A stretch of 64,000 nucleotides of DNA from positions 33,867,955 through 33,931,954 of the forward strand of contig NC_087070.1 in the NCBI RefSeq assembly GCF_963678635.1, in the 5' to 3' direction. This DNA comes from Symsagittifera roscoffensis (Eukaryota > Xenacoelomorpha > Acoela > Convolutidae). A program made the translations under genes and the position numbers. Positions 31,540 to 41,371 of the stretch are shown in pieces (the stretch's first letter is position 1; every line of letters begins with the position of its first letter). A model generated the notes under the pieces. The model worked only from the letters and a program-made list of their open reading frames with translations, was not told the DNA's origin and ran no database searches.

Positions 31540-31819
31540 AAAATTCGTCAACTTTGAGTTATCCTCCCAAATTTACATCAAAATCAGAGAACTTGACTAT
31601 CTACTCAAAAATCAGCAATTTCTCATTGATTACATACAAAAAATTCAATTAACTTGATAAAAAAAACTGCAGAGATGTTACTTTTATTAATTTTCTTTCT
31701 TTTGTTACTTATATCAGCAATATTTCTTTTTTTTACTGCAAACAACTTTTGGTCATTTAATTTTGCAATTGCTTTTGTGTATATTTTTACTTATTTGGAA
31801 GATTTAAGTCCTTAATTAT

Positions 31820-32002
31820 TTCTCTGATTGAATACGACAACTAGAACAAAAATGAATATTTTTGTGATTGGAAACGACAATATCCAAAATGGAGCTTTGT
31901 TTCCGATTGGACACGACTTTTATCCAAGAACACCATAAAAGGAAGCTGAAATCTGATTGGACACGACTACAATCCAAATAAGGAAAATCAATTCTGATTG
32001 GT
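31820..32002 (+). promoter_or_regulatory. Array of inverted CCAAT (ATTGG) repeats
   Basis: Five units spaced about 40 bp contain (TC)TGATTGGACACGAC, mostly followed by ATCCAA, so most units also hold a small TTGGA/TCCAA dyad. Starts lie near 31822, 31864, 31913, 31952 and 31992. They sit upstream of the gene at 32191 and mirror the CCAAT boxes at 31037 and 31086. Confidence 0.6.
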
Positions 32003-32073
32003 CAAACCCACACAGTAGATTTGAAGGTACCCCTAACTCTTAACTAAAAATCATTTTATTTTGAACTTAACTA

Positions 32074-32152
32074 CCGTCAACTACCTCCTCTCTCAGCTCT
32101 AAATACCTTAATTTCAACTTATCGTCCGTCAGCTACCTCCTCTCTCAACTCT
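32074..32152 (+). repeat. 52-bp-spaced direct repeat before an early gene
   Basis: CCGTCAACTACCTCCTCTCT and CCGTCAGCTACCTCCTCTCT occur 52 bp apart, each followed by CARCTCT, just upstream of the start at 32191. They are probably part of the promoter or leader. Confidence 0.6.
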
Positions 32153-32190
32153 TTCTTGTTTTTACTCTTTAACTCAGTTTGTTGCTTAAA

Positions 32191-32685
32191 ATGATCTTCT
32201 CAGTGCAAAACAGCAATCTCATGTACTCTGTAGAATTTTCGCCTGATCTAGTAAAAATTCAAGTGCGAGAAACAGTCTCTGGAGTTTTTCTGGCACGAAT
32301 GGACATCCCAATCCAAGTCTGGCACATGGTGGAAGTGATGCGAAGAGATTTCAACGAACATCATATGATGCAAGTTCCCATCACAGAGAACCAACTTGAA
32401 GAAATGCAAATGATGGGGGAAGTTTCTGATCATGTGGGAATGAACTATCCCGAGATTCCGGACTCAAGATTTGTGGCTCAACCAGTCGACGACTTCCTCT
32501 TTCCTTGGGAGGAGGAAGGATCAGTCAAAAACCCCATCACAATAGATGAAGATGAGGGTTTCTCAGAAACAATGACGCCTCAAAACACTCCTCCACAACA
32601 ACCACCAGCAATGGAACCTCGTCCAGCTCTGCGTTCTATAGAGAACCTCCAGAACTCTTCTGCTGCTCGACAGCTCTTTGATTAA
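32191..32685 (+). CDS. Polinton 1 acidic early protein, unknown
   Basis: A 164-residue protein starts at ATG 32191. Its N-terminal half is globular (FSVQNSNLMYSVEFSPDLVK, QVWHMVEVMRRDF). The C-terminal half is acidic and Pro/Gln-rich with KNPITIDEDEG and TPQNTPPQQPP, and it ends SSAARQLFD. The element 2 protein at 60520-60786 has a similar acidic/TPP layout. It could be a regulator. No family is recognised. Confidence 0.55.
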   Translation: MIFSVQNSNLMYSVEFSPDLVKIQVRETVSGVFLARMDIPIQVWHMVEVMRRDFNEHHMMQVPITENQLEEMQMMGEVSDHVGMNYPEIPDSRFVAQPVDDFLFPWEEEGSVKNPITIDEDEGFSETMTPQNTPPQQPPAMEPRPALRSIENLQNSSAARQLFD

Positions 32686-32748
32686 ATGTTTTTGTAAATT
32701 AAGGTTGTTTGGTATTGACTTCGTTTTCTGTAATTAATTTTTTTCTTC

Positions 32749-33305
32749 AATTTCATTTCGTTGTCGAAAAAATTGAAACACATTTTGCATTTTTATCGAA
32801 AAAAGTAAAACACTTTTCGCATTTTGTCGAAAAAATTGAAACACTTTTCGCATTTTATCGAAAAAAGTAAAACACTTTTCGCATTTTGTCGAAAAAAGTG
32901 AAACATTTTTTGCATTTGTAGTGAAAAAGTGAAACACTTTTTGAAAAAAGTAAAACCTTTTTCGCATTTGTAGGAAAAAGTGAAACACTTTTCGAATCTT
33001 GTTAAAAAAAATAAAACACTTTTCGCATCTACTAAAAAAAATTAAAACACTTTTCGCATTTTGTCGAAAAAGTGATACATTTTTCGCATTTGTAGTGAAA
33101 AAGTGAAACACTTTTCGCATCTTGTTAAAAAAAGTAAAACCTTTTTCGCATTTGTAGGAAAAAAGTGAAACACTTTTCGAATCTTGTTAAAAAAATAAAA
33201 CACTTTTTGCATCTTCTAAAGAAAGTTGAAACACTTTTCGCATTTTGTCAAAAAAATTGAAACACTTTTTACAACTTGTTAAAAAAATTGAAATGTTTTT
33301 TGCAA
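32749..33305 (-). repeat. 31-bp tandem repeat array inside Polinton 1
   Basis: About 17 units of GTCGAAAAAATTGAAACACT then TTTCGCATTTT, with length variants, separate an early + gene from the - gene at 33443. The long - strand reading frame here (repeated KVFHFF) is an artefact of the repeat. It is not a CRISPR array: units are contiguous, with no unique spacers. Confidence 0.85.
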
Positions 33306-33442
33306 CTTTTTGAAAATCAAAAAAAATATTATATCTTTCTTACTGGTTGAAAATTTTTTTGCAAATGTTTTTGACAACGGTGATTTTTTTTTCGGTAATT
33401 AATGGTAATTTTGTATACATATGAGAGAAAATAGATGGATTA

Positions 33443-34026
33443 TCAGAAGTTTTTTATTGAAAAATTGACATGATCACTATTTACAAATCCATAACCATCA
33501 ATATAACAGTCAATTATTTTTAACAAATCATGTTCATATTTTGAGTTTTGTATTTTACGAACTCTTTCTAGAAAAGCTGAACCAATAGTTTGTGTGGAAG
33601 CTAGTTTCTGGTTAGAACATAAATAGTGACGTTTGAATTTTTTGCGTAACAGTCTTTTGTTTGCAACACTTGGCATTTTTTCTGCTCCTTTCCATTTCAA
33701 ATGTGATGAACAGCGCGGTCAAGTTGATTGAAAACTTCGCCAGTTGATGAAATAACAATCGAATAAAATCTGTATTTGTACAGAGTGTAAAGACAATCGA
33801 TAATTTGGTATGTGAATTGAAAATTACCCAATCGTTGTAAAGTTTGATCGAAAGATGAACCAATCAGAAGTATGTGGAACTTACAATTTTCCAAAGAACA
33901 GTAAGAATTGTGGGTAGAGACACAAAAATTATTGGTTACTATATATTTTTCGTAAAAATCACTGGAAACGGAAATAAATAGCGATTTTGACAATACTCTG
34001 AATAAAAGCTGGGAAGAGCTTGACAC
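33443..34026 (-). pseudogene. Polinton 1 conserved - strand early gene (element 2 homologue at 58493-59119)
   Basis: The C-terminal part (LLKIIDCYIDGYGFVNSDHV) aligns with IIDIILSGYGCMEIDSNTLF of the element 2 protein. The middle (KFHILLIGSS) aligns with its KHYHVLVEF region. Conservation between two diverged elements shows it is a genuine family gene. A weak resemblance to the HUH Rep endonuclease fold is discussed in the findings. It is decayed in this copy. Confidence 0.6.
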
Positions 34027-34254
34027 ATAGCTGCAGCCATCTGGAACAATGATTTTTGCTGAAAATTGTGGATTTATATAGGAACACTAACACCTACACA
34101 ATTCCATATTTGGAAATTTCCCTCAAAAATTCCAATTATAGTTCTATTTCCTTTTTTGGTTCAGTGAATGACTCATATTGTTTACTTCCAATTTCATTTA
34201 ATCTCAAAATCATTTCTCTCATTTCTCTTCATCTGATCAGTCTGTTCTTCAAAA

Positions 34255-34794
34255 ATGTACTCAAGAAAAGACACAAGTCCCAATTACCTTGAATTCTCAA
34301 AAAATCAAACAAGAATTGGGAGATTTGCTTGGTCCCAAAAATCCTACAAAGGGAAAACTTATTTTGAACCCTGCTTTCAACTATTCAAGAAAAATGAGTT
34401 GGGACAACTCGAAAAAAGACAGCAAGTCTATCTTGGTGAAAAAGAAGGAGAAGCAATCTCAGCAATTAGAAATACTGTTATTCACGATGCTGAAAACCTT
34501 GGACTCGTTCCTATATTGGAACTCACTTCTGACAAAGAGTCAACTATGGATCAGGAGCTTGCCAACTGCAACAAAGTGTATGACATAGCAACATACAATA
34601 GAAGACAAGTTTGTGTCACGATCAAGAAGTACAATATTAACAAACCTCCCTACGTTCAGATTCGACTGTTCACCGCAAAAGAGAATGAAGCAATGAAACA
34701 AGTTGCCTATATCAACTATACTTTGAACGAATTCAAAGAACTGTCCCAAATTTTGGGAGACTTTATGTTTGTTGAGAACTGTAATGTACAATAA
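34255..34794 (+). CDS. Polinton 1 tandem PC4-like ssDNA-binding protein
   Basis: A 179-residue protein with two PC4/p15-like modules. Each has an R-x-hydrophobic strand, an acidic and aromatic strand pair and an ending like LSLTxEEFxxL: module 1 around residues 20-75 (TRIGRFAWSQKSYKGKTYF, LEKRQQVYLGEKEGEAISAI), module 2 around 105-175 (VCVTIKKYN, YINYTLNEFKELSQIL). PC4 folds bind single-stranded DNA, which would suit a protein-primed replicon. This fold call is mine, made by pattern. Element 2 carries relatives at 59157-59516 and 50140-50709. Confidence 0.6.
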   Translation: MYSRKDTSPNYLEFSKNQTRIGRFAWSQKSYKGKTYFEPCFQLFKKNELGQLEKRQQVYLGEKEGEAISAIRNTVIHDAENLGLVPILELTSDKESTMDQELANCNKVYDIATYNRRQVCVTIKKYNINKPPYVQIRLFTAKENEAMKQVAYINYTLNEFKELSQILGDFMFVENCNVQ

Positions 34795-34931
34795 TTTGTG
34801 TTATTTATGTTTTTTGTCTTGTAATTTAACTATTTATCCTCAAAATCATTTTTCATTTAGTATTGGTGTTGAACAGTATGAGTTGAAAAATTGGTTTTTC
34901 AGGAAATTTACTCTTAAAACTTCACAATAAA

Positions 34932-35306
34932 TTGGGACTTTTTCATATTGTTCTAGAAGAAAAGTCCCAAAAACATTCACTAACAATTATAGAATCACAA
35001 AGTTTACCAAACTTGCAGAATTTGGACGTAGACTCACAAATATCTCACTTTGAGTGGATTCTGCATAATGGTAGAAGAAAATCTCCCATAAGATACCGAC
35101 CTGATACCAAAAAAATAGATCTTGTAGAATATCGTAGAAATGGAAATCAATGGAAAAATAATCAATCTTTAGAACTACAAAGAGAAGAATATGATAAATT
35201 ACTTGATATGCTTCCTTCATTACTAGGTTATGTAGAGACCTTCAAAAAATCTTGTATCATTATTGACGAATGCACTGTAGAAAATGAACGTACAGAAATT
35301 GAATGA
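34932..35306 (+). CDS. Polinton 1 PC4-like protein, third module
   Basis: Residues about 40-105 (FEWILHNGRRKSPIRYRPD, KIDLVEYRRNG, SLELQREEYDKLLDML) repeat the PC4-like pattern of the gene upstream. The start codon is unclear. The end overlaps the next gene. Confidence 0.5.
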   Translation: MGLFHIVLEEKSQKHSLTIIESQSLPNLQNLDVDSQISHFEWILHNGRRKSPIRYRPDTKKIDLVEYRRNGNQWKNNQSLELQREEYDKLLDMLPSLLGYVETFKKSCIIIDECTVENERTEIE

Positions 35307-35687
35307 AATTCTAAGAGTTTTTGAGATTATTAGGCAAGATTTCTCATCATATACAAAAAGAAAAAATTTATTTCTTTGTACCTGCATTGTTTTGGAGCCG
35401 GACATAATTTTAAAAGAAATGGACCAAAAATTTCCTTTTGGAGGACTAATTGGATACGGAAATTCCTGTATGGATTACTTTTTGCAAACTCCAAAATTTT
35501 TAGACTACATGCAATTCTACATGACTCTGCTGGATCTGTGAAATCTACTACAAAAAAAGGTCCTGGGTATTGTTATGTTGCACCTAGTCTCCCCAGTCCA
35601 TGCTTTCTTGGTCACGTGACTGGATTATTTTTCTGTTTATATGTTAATTTATTTGCTTCATCAGTATATGCATTGTTTGATTGTTAA
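35284..35687 (+). pseudogene. Polinton 1 conserved protein with FGGLIGYGNS / RLHAILHD motifs
   Basis: Homologous to the element 2 gene at 50675-51109. Both share (F/Y)GGLIG-xNSxxDxxL, a LHAILHD-like segment, a GP-Y segment and a final LGH-(T/S)G-xFCL stretch. The function is unknown to me. Order and overlap with neighbours are the same in both elements. This copy is broken. Confidence 0.6.
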
Positions 35688-35728
35688 TCATTTTAAACAA
35701 AAAAACTCCAGAGAAAACAGTTAACAGA

Positions 35729-36190
35729 ATGAGTCTAGTTGTTTTGGATATTGAATGTATCGAAAACAATATAGTGAAAGAAATAGGAGTTTATAAGGAT
35801 GGACAAACAGAAGGATATTGCTTTCTTCCTCCCAAAAAATTCAAACTAACATCCCAATCTTTTTGGTGTACACAGCATCTTCATGGAATCAATTGGAGCA
35901 GTGGTTACGAAAAAAATACTGAACTTGAAAAAATATTGAAAAATCTAGAAGCCACAGAAACGGAATTTTTTGCAAAAGGTTATGAAAAATGTAAGATTCT
36001 GTCAGAATTTTTGGAAACAAAGATTATTAATTTGGATGACTACGCTTGCCCTAAAGTTCAGTTTTTGATATTCAAAGATAAAGAGTATGATTTGAGCTGT
36101 AGCAACGACCTATTTCGTCATGCAAAAACTCTTCACTGTGCAGAAAGAAAAGCATTTGCATACGGAATATGGACTCGATGTTTTTTTTAA
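35729..36190 (+). CDS. Polinton 1 exonuclease-like (RNase H fold) protein
   Basis: The start MSLVVLDIEC resembles the first acidic motif of DEDD exonucleases. Next come LPPKKFKL, QHLHGINWSSG, FFAKGYEKCKILSEFL, NLDDYACPKV and a closing HCAERKA, which sits where DnaQ-type enzymes have HxALxDA. The element 2 homologue (51103-51672) has VVLDVEG, FYAKGKEKTEFL, NLDDLGCPRV and HCALKKA. The family call is by pattern only. Confidence 0.6.
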   Translation: MSLVVLDIECIENNIVKEIGVYKDGQTEGYCFLPPKKFKLTSQSFWCTQHLHGINWSSGYEKNTELEKILKNLEATETEFFAKGYEKCKILSEFLETKIINLDDYACPKVQFLIFKDKEYDLSCSNDLFRHAKTLHCAERKAFAYGIWTRCFF

Positions 36191-36278
36191 CAAATTGTAA
36201 ATTATATCATTCTTAATGTACTACCATTTTCAAACTTTAATTAAATTTCATTGTCAACTTTTTCTTTTTAGAGTTAAG

Positions 36279-36542
36279 ATGGTCGATCAATGTGACAAGC
36301 CCGTAAAATTAGGAAATTTTGTTTTTGATGAAGAAAATCATGAACGAAAATCATGGAAGTTGTTTGGACTTACATGTAATAGATCTCTTTTAGTTTTTTT
36401 GTGCCAATTTTTTGTTATAGTTTTGATGCTAGTAAGTGCAATCGTTCGAATTATGTTACCCACAACATGCGAAGAAACAACAGTTTGGGTAGCTATCTTA
36501 TCAAGTACAGTCGGTTATATTCTACCTTCTCCGCAGCTATGA
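36279..36542 (+). CDS. Polinton 1 two-pass membrane protein
   Basis: An 87-residue protein with a polar N-terminus, a strong hydrophobic segment (LLVFLCQFFVIVLMLVSAIV) and a second shorter one near the end (VWVAILSSTVGYILPSP). Its homologue at 52163-52447 conserves ETxVWxxILSxxVGYxLPxP. It overlaps the ATPase start by four bases (ATGA), and this arrangement is also kept in element 2. It is likely a virion or packaging membrane protein. Confidence 0.8.
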   Translation: MVDQCDKPVKLGNFVFDEENHERKSWKLFGLTCNRSLLVFLCQFFVIVLMLVSAIVRIMLPTTCEETTVWVAILSSTVGYILPSPQL

Positions 36543-37270
36543 ATAAAATAATATCTACCAAAGAACGAATTTTTATTTCCCTAGTTGGACCAAGTGGATC
36601 TGGAAAATCTCATCTTATTTTTGATTGGTTGAAAATTGGTACTTTTCAACCAGCATTCGACAAAATTTTTTATTTTTATCAACATATCAACCCCTTATAG
36701 TCAAAAGCAAAGAAAAAAACCTTAAATTTATCCAAGGAGTAGATTTTGACTAGATTGAAAATCTCCCCAATAATGGAAGTAAGTATTTGCTTATATTTGA
36801 TGATTCTTGTGAAGAAATTTCAAACTCCAAACAATTTGTAAAAACTGCGACTGCTGGGAGACACAGGGATCTGAATACAATATACATCAAACACAATTTA
36901 TTTCATCAAAGCAAATTAGGAAGAGATGTAGAGTTACAAAATACACACATAGTCTTGTTCAAGTCGCCGAGGGATGTTTTACAAATCAATACATTAAGTC
37001 AACAACTAGGTCTAGGATCTCAATTGAAAGAGTGGTATCAAGATGCAACATCCGTTCCTTATGGTCATTTACTTATTGATTTAACCCCAAAAACAGTTGA
37101 TTCACTTAGGTATTGCACCAATAGTGGCTCAGTTCCAACAAAATTTTACTTACCCGCTGGAATAGAGACAAAGTTTTTGGACGATGAGTATACAATACGT
37201 CTCTATTCTCCCAATATTTCAAAAATTTTCCCTAAGGCTTCGAAAACAATTCATTCTCAATTGCCCAAAA
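36539..37270 (+). pseudogene. Polinton 1 packaging ATPase
   Basis: FtsK/HerA-type genome-packaging ATPase. The Walker A motif is VGPSGSGKSHL near residue 18, and the Walker B motif is LLIFDDSCEEI. Downstream ATAGRHRDLNTIYIKHNLFH and LFKSPRDV match the element 2 protein closely. This copy is broken. Confidence 0.88.
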
Positions 37271-37289
37271 GATTTCATTCAGTTTCTGA

Positions 37290-37497
37290 GCGAGTGTTTA
37301 GTAAACCTATTAAGAGGAGAGCTTCGAGATCTTCGGAAAGTAAAAGTCCTTCGAGAGAAGTAAAATATCGAAAAGAAATTTCAGAACTAACGCAAAATAG
37401 AAATCCTCTACACAAAAGAAGAATTATTTTAAGTTCAACTAAAGAGTTACAATTGATATCTATCATCACCCCTTTTGTCATTAAACGATTGACATAG
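37290..37497 (+). pseudogene. Polinton 1 small basic conserved protein (partial)
   Basis: The stretch HKRRIILSSTKELQLISIIT aligns with VVKKRAIILSKEGFHLVRQI of the fuller element 2 gene at 53130-53398. That is a conserved Polinton protein of unknown role placed between ATPase and the next gene. Only the 3' half is recognisable here. Confidence 0.5.
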
Positions 37498-37498
37498 T

Positions 37499-37909
37499 AT
37501 GGAACAGTTTGTTTTAATTCCATACTCAGTTTATCAATCACAAAGTACACTTCCAAGAAAACAAAAATTGGAACAAAAGCAATAAAAAGAGGAGATTGTA
37601 CCAAAAAATTTTGATTCTGTTTACAATGCTGTAAATGCGAGGTTGAAAACGAGCAACAATAAGCATATTATTGATTTAACTTTGAATTCTCCTAGAATTA
37701 AACTCAGCCAGTCAGACAATATTATATTAGATAATCGAGATACAAAAGAATCTATTGTAGACATTGTGTGTGCACTAAAGCGAAAAAATACCGATTTTCC
37801 AGATATTTACTTTACTCTTTTGGAAGCAACTCAACTTTCTCCTAAACTTGTTATTAACAAGAATGCCAAAGCAAAAGATAGAGGAACTTGGATCCCTTTC
37901 AAAATCTGA
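37499..37909 (+). pseudogene. Polinton 1 conserved protein between ATPase and integrase
   Basis: Starts MEQFVLIPYSVYQS and ends with a FTLLEATQLSPKLVINKNAK segment that matches LTALNLNENLVINRNAK in element 2. Polintons commonly carry a protein here with a (V/M)LxPxxxY start and an L-I-x-N-x-x end. Its role is unknown. This copy is broken. Its end overlaps the integrase start. Confidence 0.6.
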
Positions 37910-38805
37910 AAAGATTAGACTAAACAGATTGTATTCTAGGGGTAGAGCTGCGTACGGTTCTATTCAAAACTTGAGTAAAGCGAGTGGTTTATCAAAAAAG
38001 AAAGTAGAAAAGTTTTTACAAACCAAGACATCGTATACAAAATTTGGTCCTCCAATCAGGTCTTTCCGAAGACTTCAAGCGTTTTCTAAATATATCAATG
38101 AAATCTGGTGTATGGACCTGGCTTTTGTAGACAAGTTAGCTAGTCAAAACAATGGAGTCAAGTATTTATTAGTTGCTGCAGATATTTTTTCGAGATTTGT
38201 CAGAGTTGAAGCAATGAAAACAAAGTATGCCAAAGACACTTTACAAGCTTTTAGAAAAATGATTTCTCGAAAAAACACTCCTGAAAAACTTTGGGTTGAT
38301 AAAGGAACAGAATATTGGGGAACTTTTGAAAAGTTTTGCAAGGAGAAAGACATTGAAATTTACTCAACAATGAGTGAAACAAAAGCTGCATTTGCAGAGA
38401 GAGCAATTCAGTCTTTAAAACATATAATACATCGTTACATTGAAGATCACGGTAAAAAAATTTGTCCTCAAATTGCAGCAATTTGTTTCTAGATTGAACT
38501 GCCGCAAAAATCGAACAATTGGAAAATCTCCCAGAGATGTGAAAAACAGTGATTTTTTATCAATATTGTATAACAAATCATTCAAGAAATATACTAAACC
38601 AAAATTGAAAATTGGTGATAGAGTTAGAATTTCGAAAAATGATATTCCGTTCCGAAAAGGATACAAGTTACAGTTTACAGATAAAATTTTTGAAATTTCG
38701 GCAATATCTACAAAAAAACCTCCTACATACATCATCAAAGATCTCAAAAAAGAAGAAATTTTGGGAAAATTTTATGAAAAAGAGCTGAGAAAATGTTCAG
38801 ATTAG
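37863..38805 (+). pseudogene. Polinton 1 integrase (rve)
   Basis: Retroviral-type DDE integrase core: EIWCMDLAFVDKL, KYLLVAADIFSRFVRVEAM, KLWVDKGTEYWGTFEKFC and AAFAERAIQSLKHIIHRY supply the D, D and E positions. The C-terminal part (KIGDRVRISKNDIPFRKGY, KFYEKELRK) is an SH3/chromo-like tail typical of Polinton integrases. It inserts the element with 6-bp duplications. This copy is broken. Confidence 0.92.
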
Positions 38806-38848
38806 TGGTAAGTCCTTTTTTAAATTGAGTGTCTATCGATCAGTTGTC

Positions 38849-39678
38849 ATGGATTCTTTTACTATTGAGCTAGTTTCTAATACTTCTTTTCATTGTTATC
38901 CGAATAACAGTCTTAATTCCTTTACAAATTTTCTACCGGAACAAATACATCTAAAAGGAGAATTGGAGGTTGCTATTTCAGAAATATCGTACCCTTCTTT
39001 GTACCAAAACGTTACAGAGGGAAAGTTTACTTTCGTAGATGGACGAGAAAGTCCTGAGGAAAAAAGAAAGATTCAACCGATGCATATTGAACCTGGATTG
39101 TATTCAAGCATTGTTGATATAGTTGTAGCCATGAATGACAAAGTTCGAAAACGTATAGGCGCACAAAAATATGAATATAACGAAATTTATGTATCAGTAG
39201 ATAAGATTACACAAAAATTTGCTATTCATTTACCTGAGGATCAATCAGTGTTTATAATTCAAAGTGCTGATTTGAGTCACATTTTTGGTTGTGATTTAGA
39301 ACAAAATCAGACAGGTGTTATAATGAAAGGAAAAGGACCACATTATCCTCAGTATTCTTACGACATTATAAGAATACATTCCCTAATGATTTATAGTGAT
39401 ATTATAGAATATAATGTAGTAGGCGATACAAAAACTCCATTACTGCGTTGTATTCCGTTCATTTCCAAAGTAAAAAATGGAGACATAATTTCTACAGGAC
39501 AGTACATGAATTATCAATCCTTTACAAATCTACAATTTAAAAAATTATTAAAAAAACTCTTTCCACAGCATAAAAATAGAACTATGGGATACTACGGGTG
39601 AAAAAATACCCTTTGTGTCCGTAGGAATTACACGAGTTGTTCTCTTGTTTCGCAAGATTTCGGATAAACATTTTTGAT
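38849..39678 (+). pseudogene. Polinton 1 penton-like minor capsid protein
   Basis: Starts MDSFTIELVSNTSFHCYPNN, then LPEQIHLKGELEVAISEISY. This start and the L-x-G-E-x-E-V-A pattern are typical of the Polinton protein regarded as minor capsid or penton. LSHIFGCDL and DTKTPLLRCIP follow, with counterparts in element 2. This copy is broken near its end. Confidence 0.65.
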
Positions 39679-39694
39679 TTATACTTCAAACAAA

Positions 39695-40057
39695 ATGGTT
39701 GCTCAAAGTTCAGCTAATTTTCCTATTTTTCGTGGACATGCAAGACAACGTGGAAGAGGTTTTGGTGCTCTTGCACAAACTCTTGGGAGAACTGCAATTT
39801 CCTTTATTAAAAAATATATAGTCCCAGCTGCAAAAAGAATCGGAGCAAATTTATTTGAAATTGCCGCTCCAGAGATTGGAGAAGTTGTCAGTGGAGGAAA
39901 AAAACTCAAAACGTTTGCAAAGATGTTGGAACAAAAACAGTTCGAAAACAGCTGGGAGGTGGAAAAAAGAAATCCAAGCGTAGAACAAGAAGAACAATAT
40001 CTCGAAAAAGTAGTTCAAAAATCAGTCGCTCTCGCAAAGACATTTTTGACAAGTTAA
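39695..40057 (+). CDS. Polinton 1 Gly/Arg-rich core protein
   Basis: About 120 residues: FPIFRGHARQRGRGFGAL, GRTAISFIKKYIVPAAKRIG and LFEIAAPEIGEVVSGGKK. This layout (a Q-G-G-G motif, an amphipathic stretch, then A-PE) is a standard Polinton gene between penton and capsid. A DNA-binding or core role is likely but not shown. The homologue is at 56071-56475. Confidence 0.65.
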   Translation: MVAQSSANFPIFRGHARQRGRGFGALAQTLGRTAISFIKKYIVPAAKRIGANLFEIAAPEIGEVVSGGKKLKTFAKMLEQKQFENSWEVEKRNPSVEQEEQYLEKVVQKSVALAKTFLTS

Positions 40058-40111
40058 AATGAGTGTAAATCAAACAGTCATTTTTGGTACGGAGCGTTTA
40101 CAAATTCTTCT

Positions 40112-41283
40112 TTGGAGATTTTTGATAAAGTCCCAGTTTTGGAAACAATAATTTCATCATACACACAAGAAGTATTTCCCAGTACTTCTCTAGATGAAAG
40201 CAGTATTGAGTTTGAATTTGAGACGGACCGTAATCTTTATTTGGATATGCGTGATACCCACGTCAGTTTAAAGCTTCAATTATTCAAAAGAAGATTGTTT
40301 GAAGCTTTTAAAAAAGAAAAAGCAGAACATAAAGCAAAATCGGAGGAAGATTCAGATGAGGAACCCCAAACTTACTTAACTAACTAAACAATCTACTACA
40401 TTCTCTATTCTCTAACTGTGAAGTTTATTTTAATAATACAATGGTTTACAATGCCAATGGTTTATATCCTCATAAGGCACAGATATCGAACGAATTCAAC
40501 TCGTCAGCAGTGAGCAATAAAGGAATACTTGCTTGTCATGGGTATAGTTTTGAAGAATATCCTGATGCATACCATATGCATCCATTCACTGATAGAGCAA
40601 ATTCCTTGGGAACTGGGATAACTTTTTCACTCTATGGGAGACTCGCCATTGACTTGTTTACTTGTGAAAAATTATTACTACCAAAAACCAAAGTTCGAAT
40701 TAAACTTATTCGAGCTAGACCTAATTTTTACATGCTGTCTGATAATCCAAATGTTAGTCTGAAAATTGTTGATTGTTCACTGTTTAAAAGAAGAATTTTA
40801 GTAGCTGAACCTAATCATCAATATTTGCAATGGAATCTGGAAAGGGAACCTGCTCATTTAAATTACATGGAAACTATAGCAAGAAGCTTTATCATTCCAT
40901 CTCGTCAAAACCAGTTTAATCAGGAAATTATTTTCAATAATGGCCCAATCAGAAGGATAGCTGTTGCAATGAATACAAATTTGGCTGTTGCGGGATCTTT
41001 TCATGAAATTCCTTCCAATTATCAACAATTTCATTTGAGAGAGCTTAGAATTATTCGGGGCGGAAGAACAATTATTTCATTAGATACAACTTCTCCTTGT
41101 CGACCCTATGTTACAACAATGAAAGCAATGCAGTTTAACGAAGATTTTCCGGCTCTTCCTATGGAAGATTTTCAAAATCACTATATTCTAGTTTTCGACT
41201 TGACTTCACTACAGGATGCCGCTGAACACTTGCATTATCCAGAACTTAGTGGAGAAAGCTTGAGATTAGAAATGTTTTTCTAA
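40112..41283 (+). pseudogene. Polinton 1 major capsid protein
   Basis: Double jelly-roll capsid family. The N-terminal signature IEFEFETDRNLYLDMRDTHV is typical of Polinton capsids. Later segments (GYSFEEYPDAYHM, SLYGRLAIDLFTCEKLLLP, IARSFIIPSRQNQFNQE, IRRIAVAMNTN, NHYILVFDLTSLQDA) align with element 2 region 56466-57781. This copy is broken. Confidence 0.85.
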
Positions 41284-41371
41284 TTTCCCTTGGAGAAAGT
41301 AACGGAAGTGATAGTCTTGGGAGAAAGACAATCAAATATTCAAATTGACAAATTCGGAACAGTCGCTAAAA

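Noticed and set aside
32749-33305. CRISPR-like array of regular repeats, and a long - strand open frame of repeated KVFHFF
   Set aside because: Units are contiguous 31-mers without unique spacers, in an animal genome. The open frame is a by-product of the repeat.
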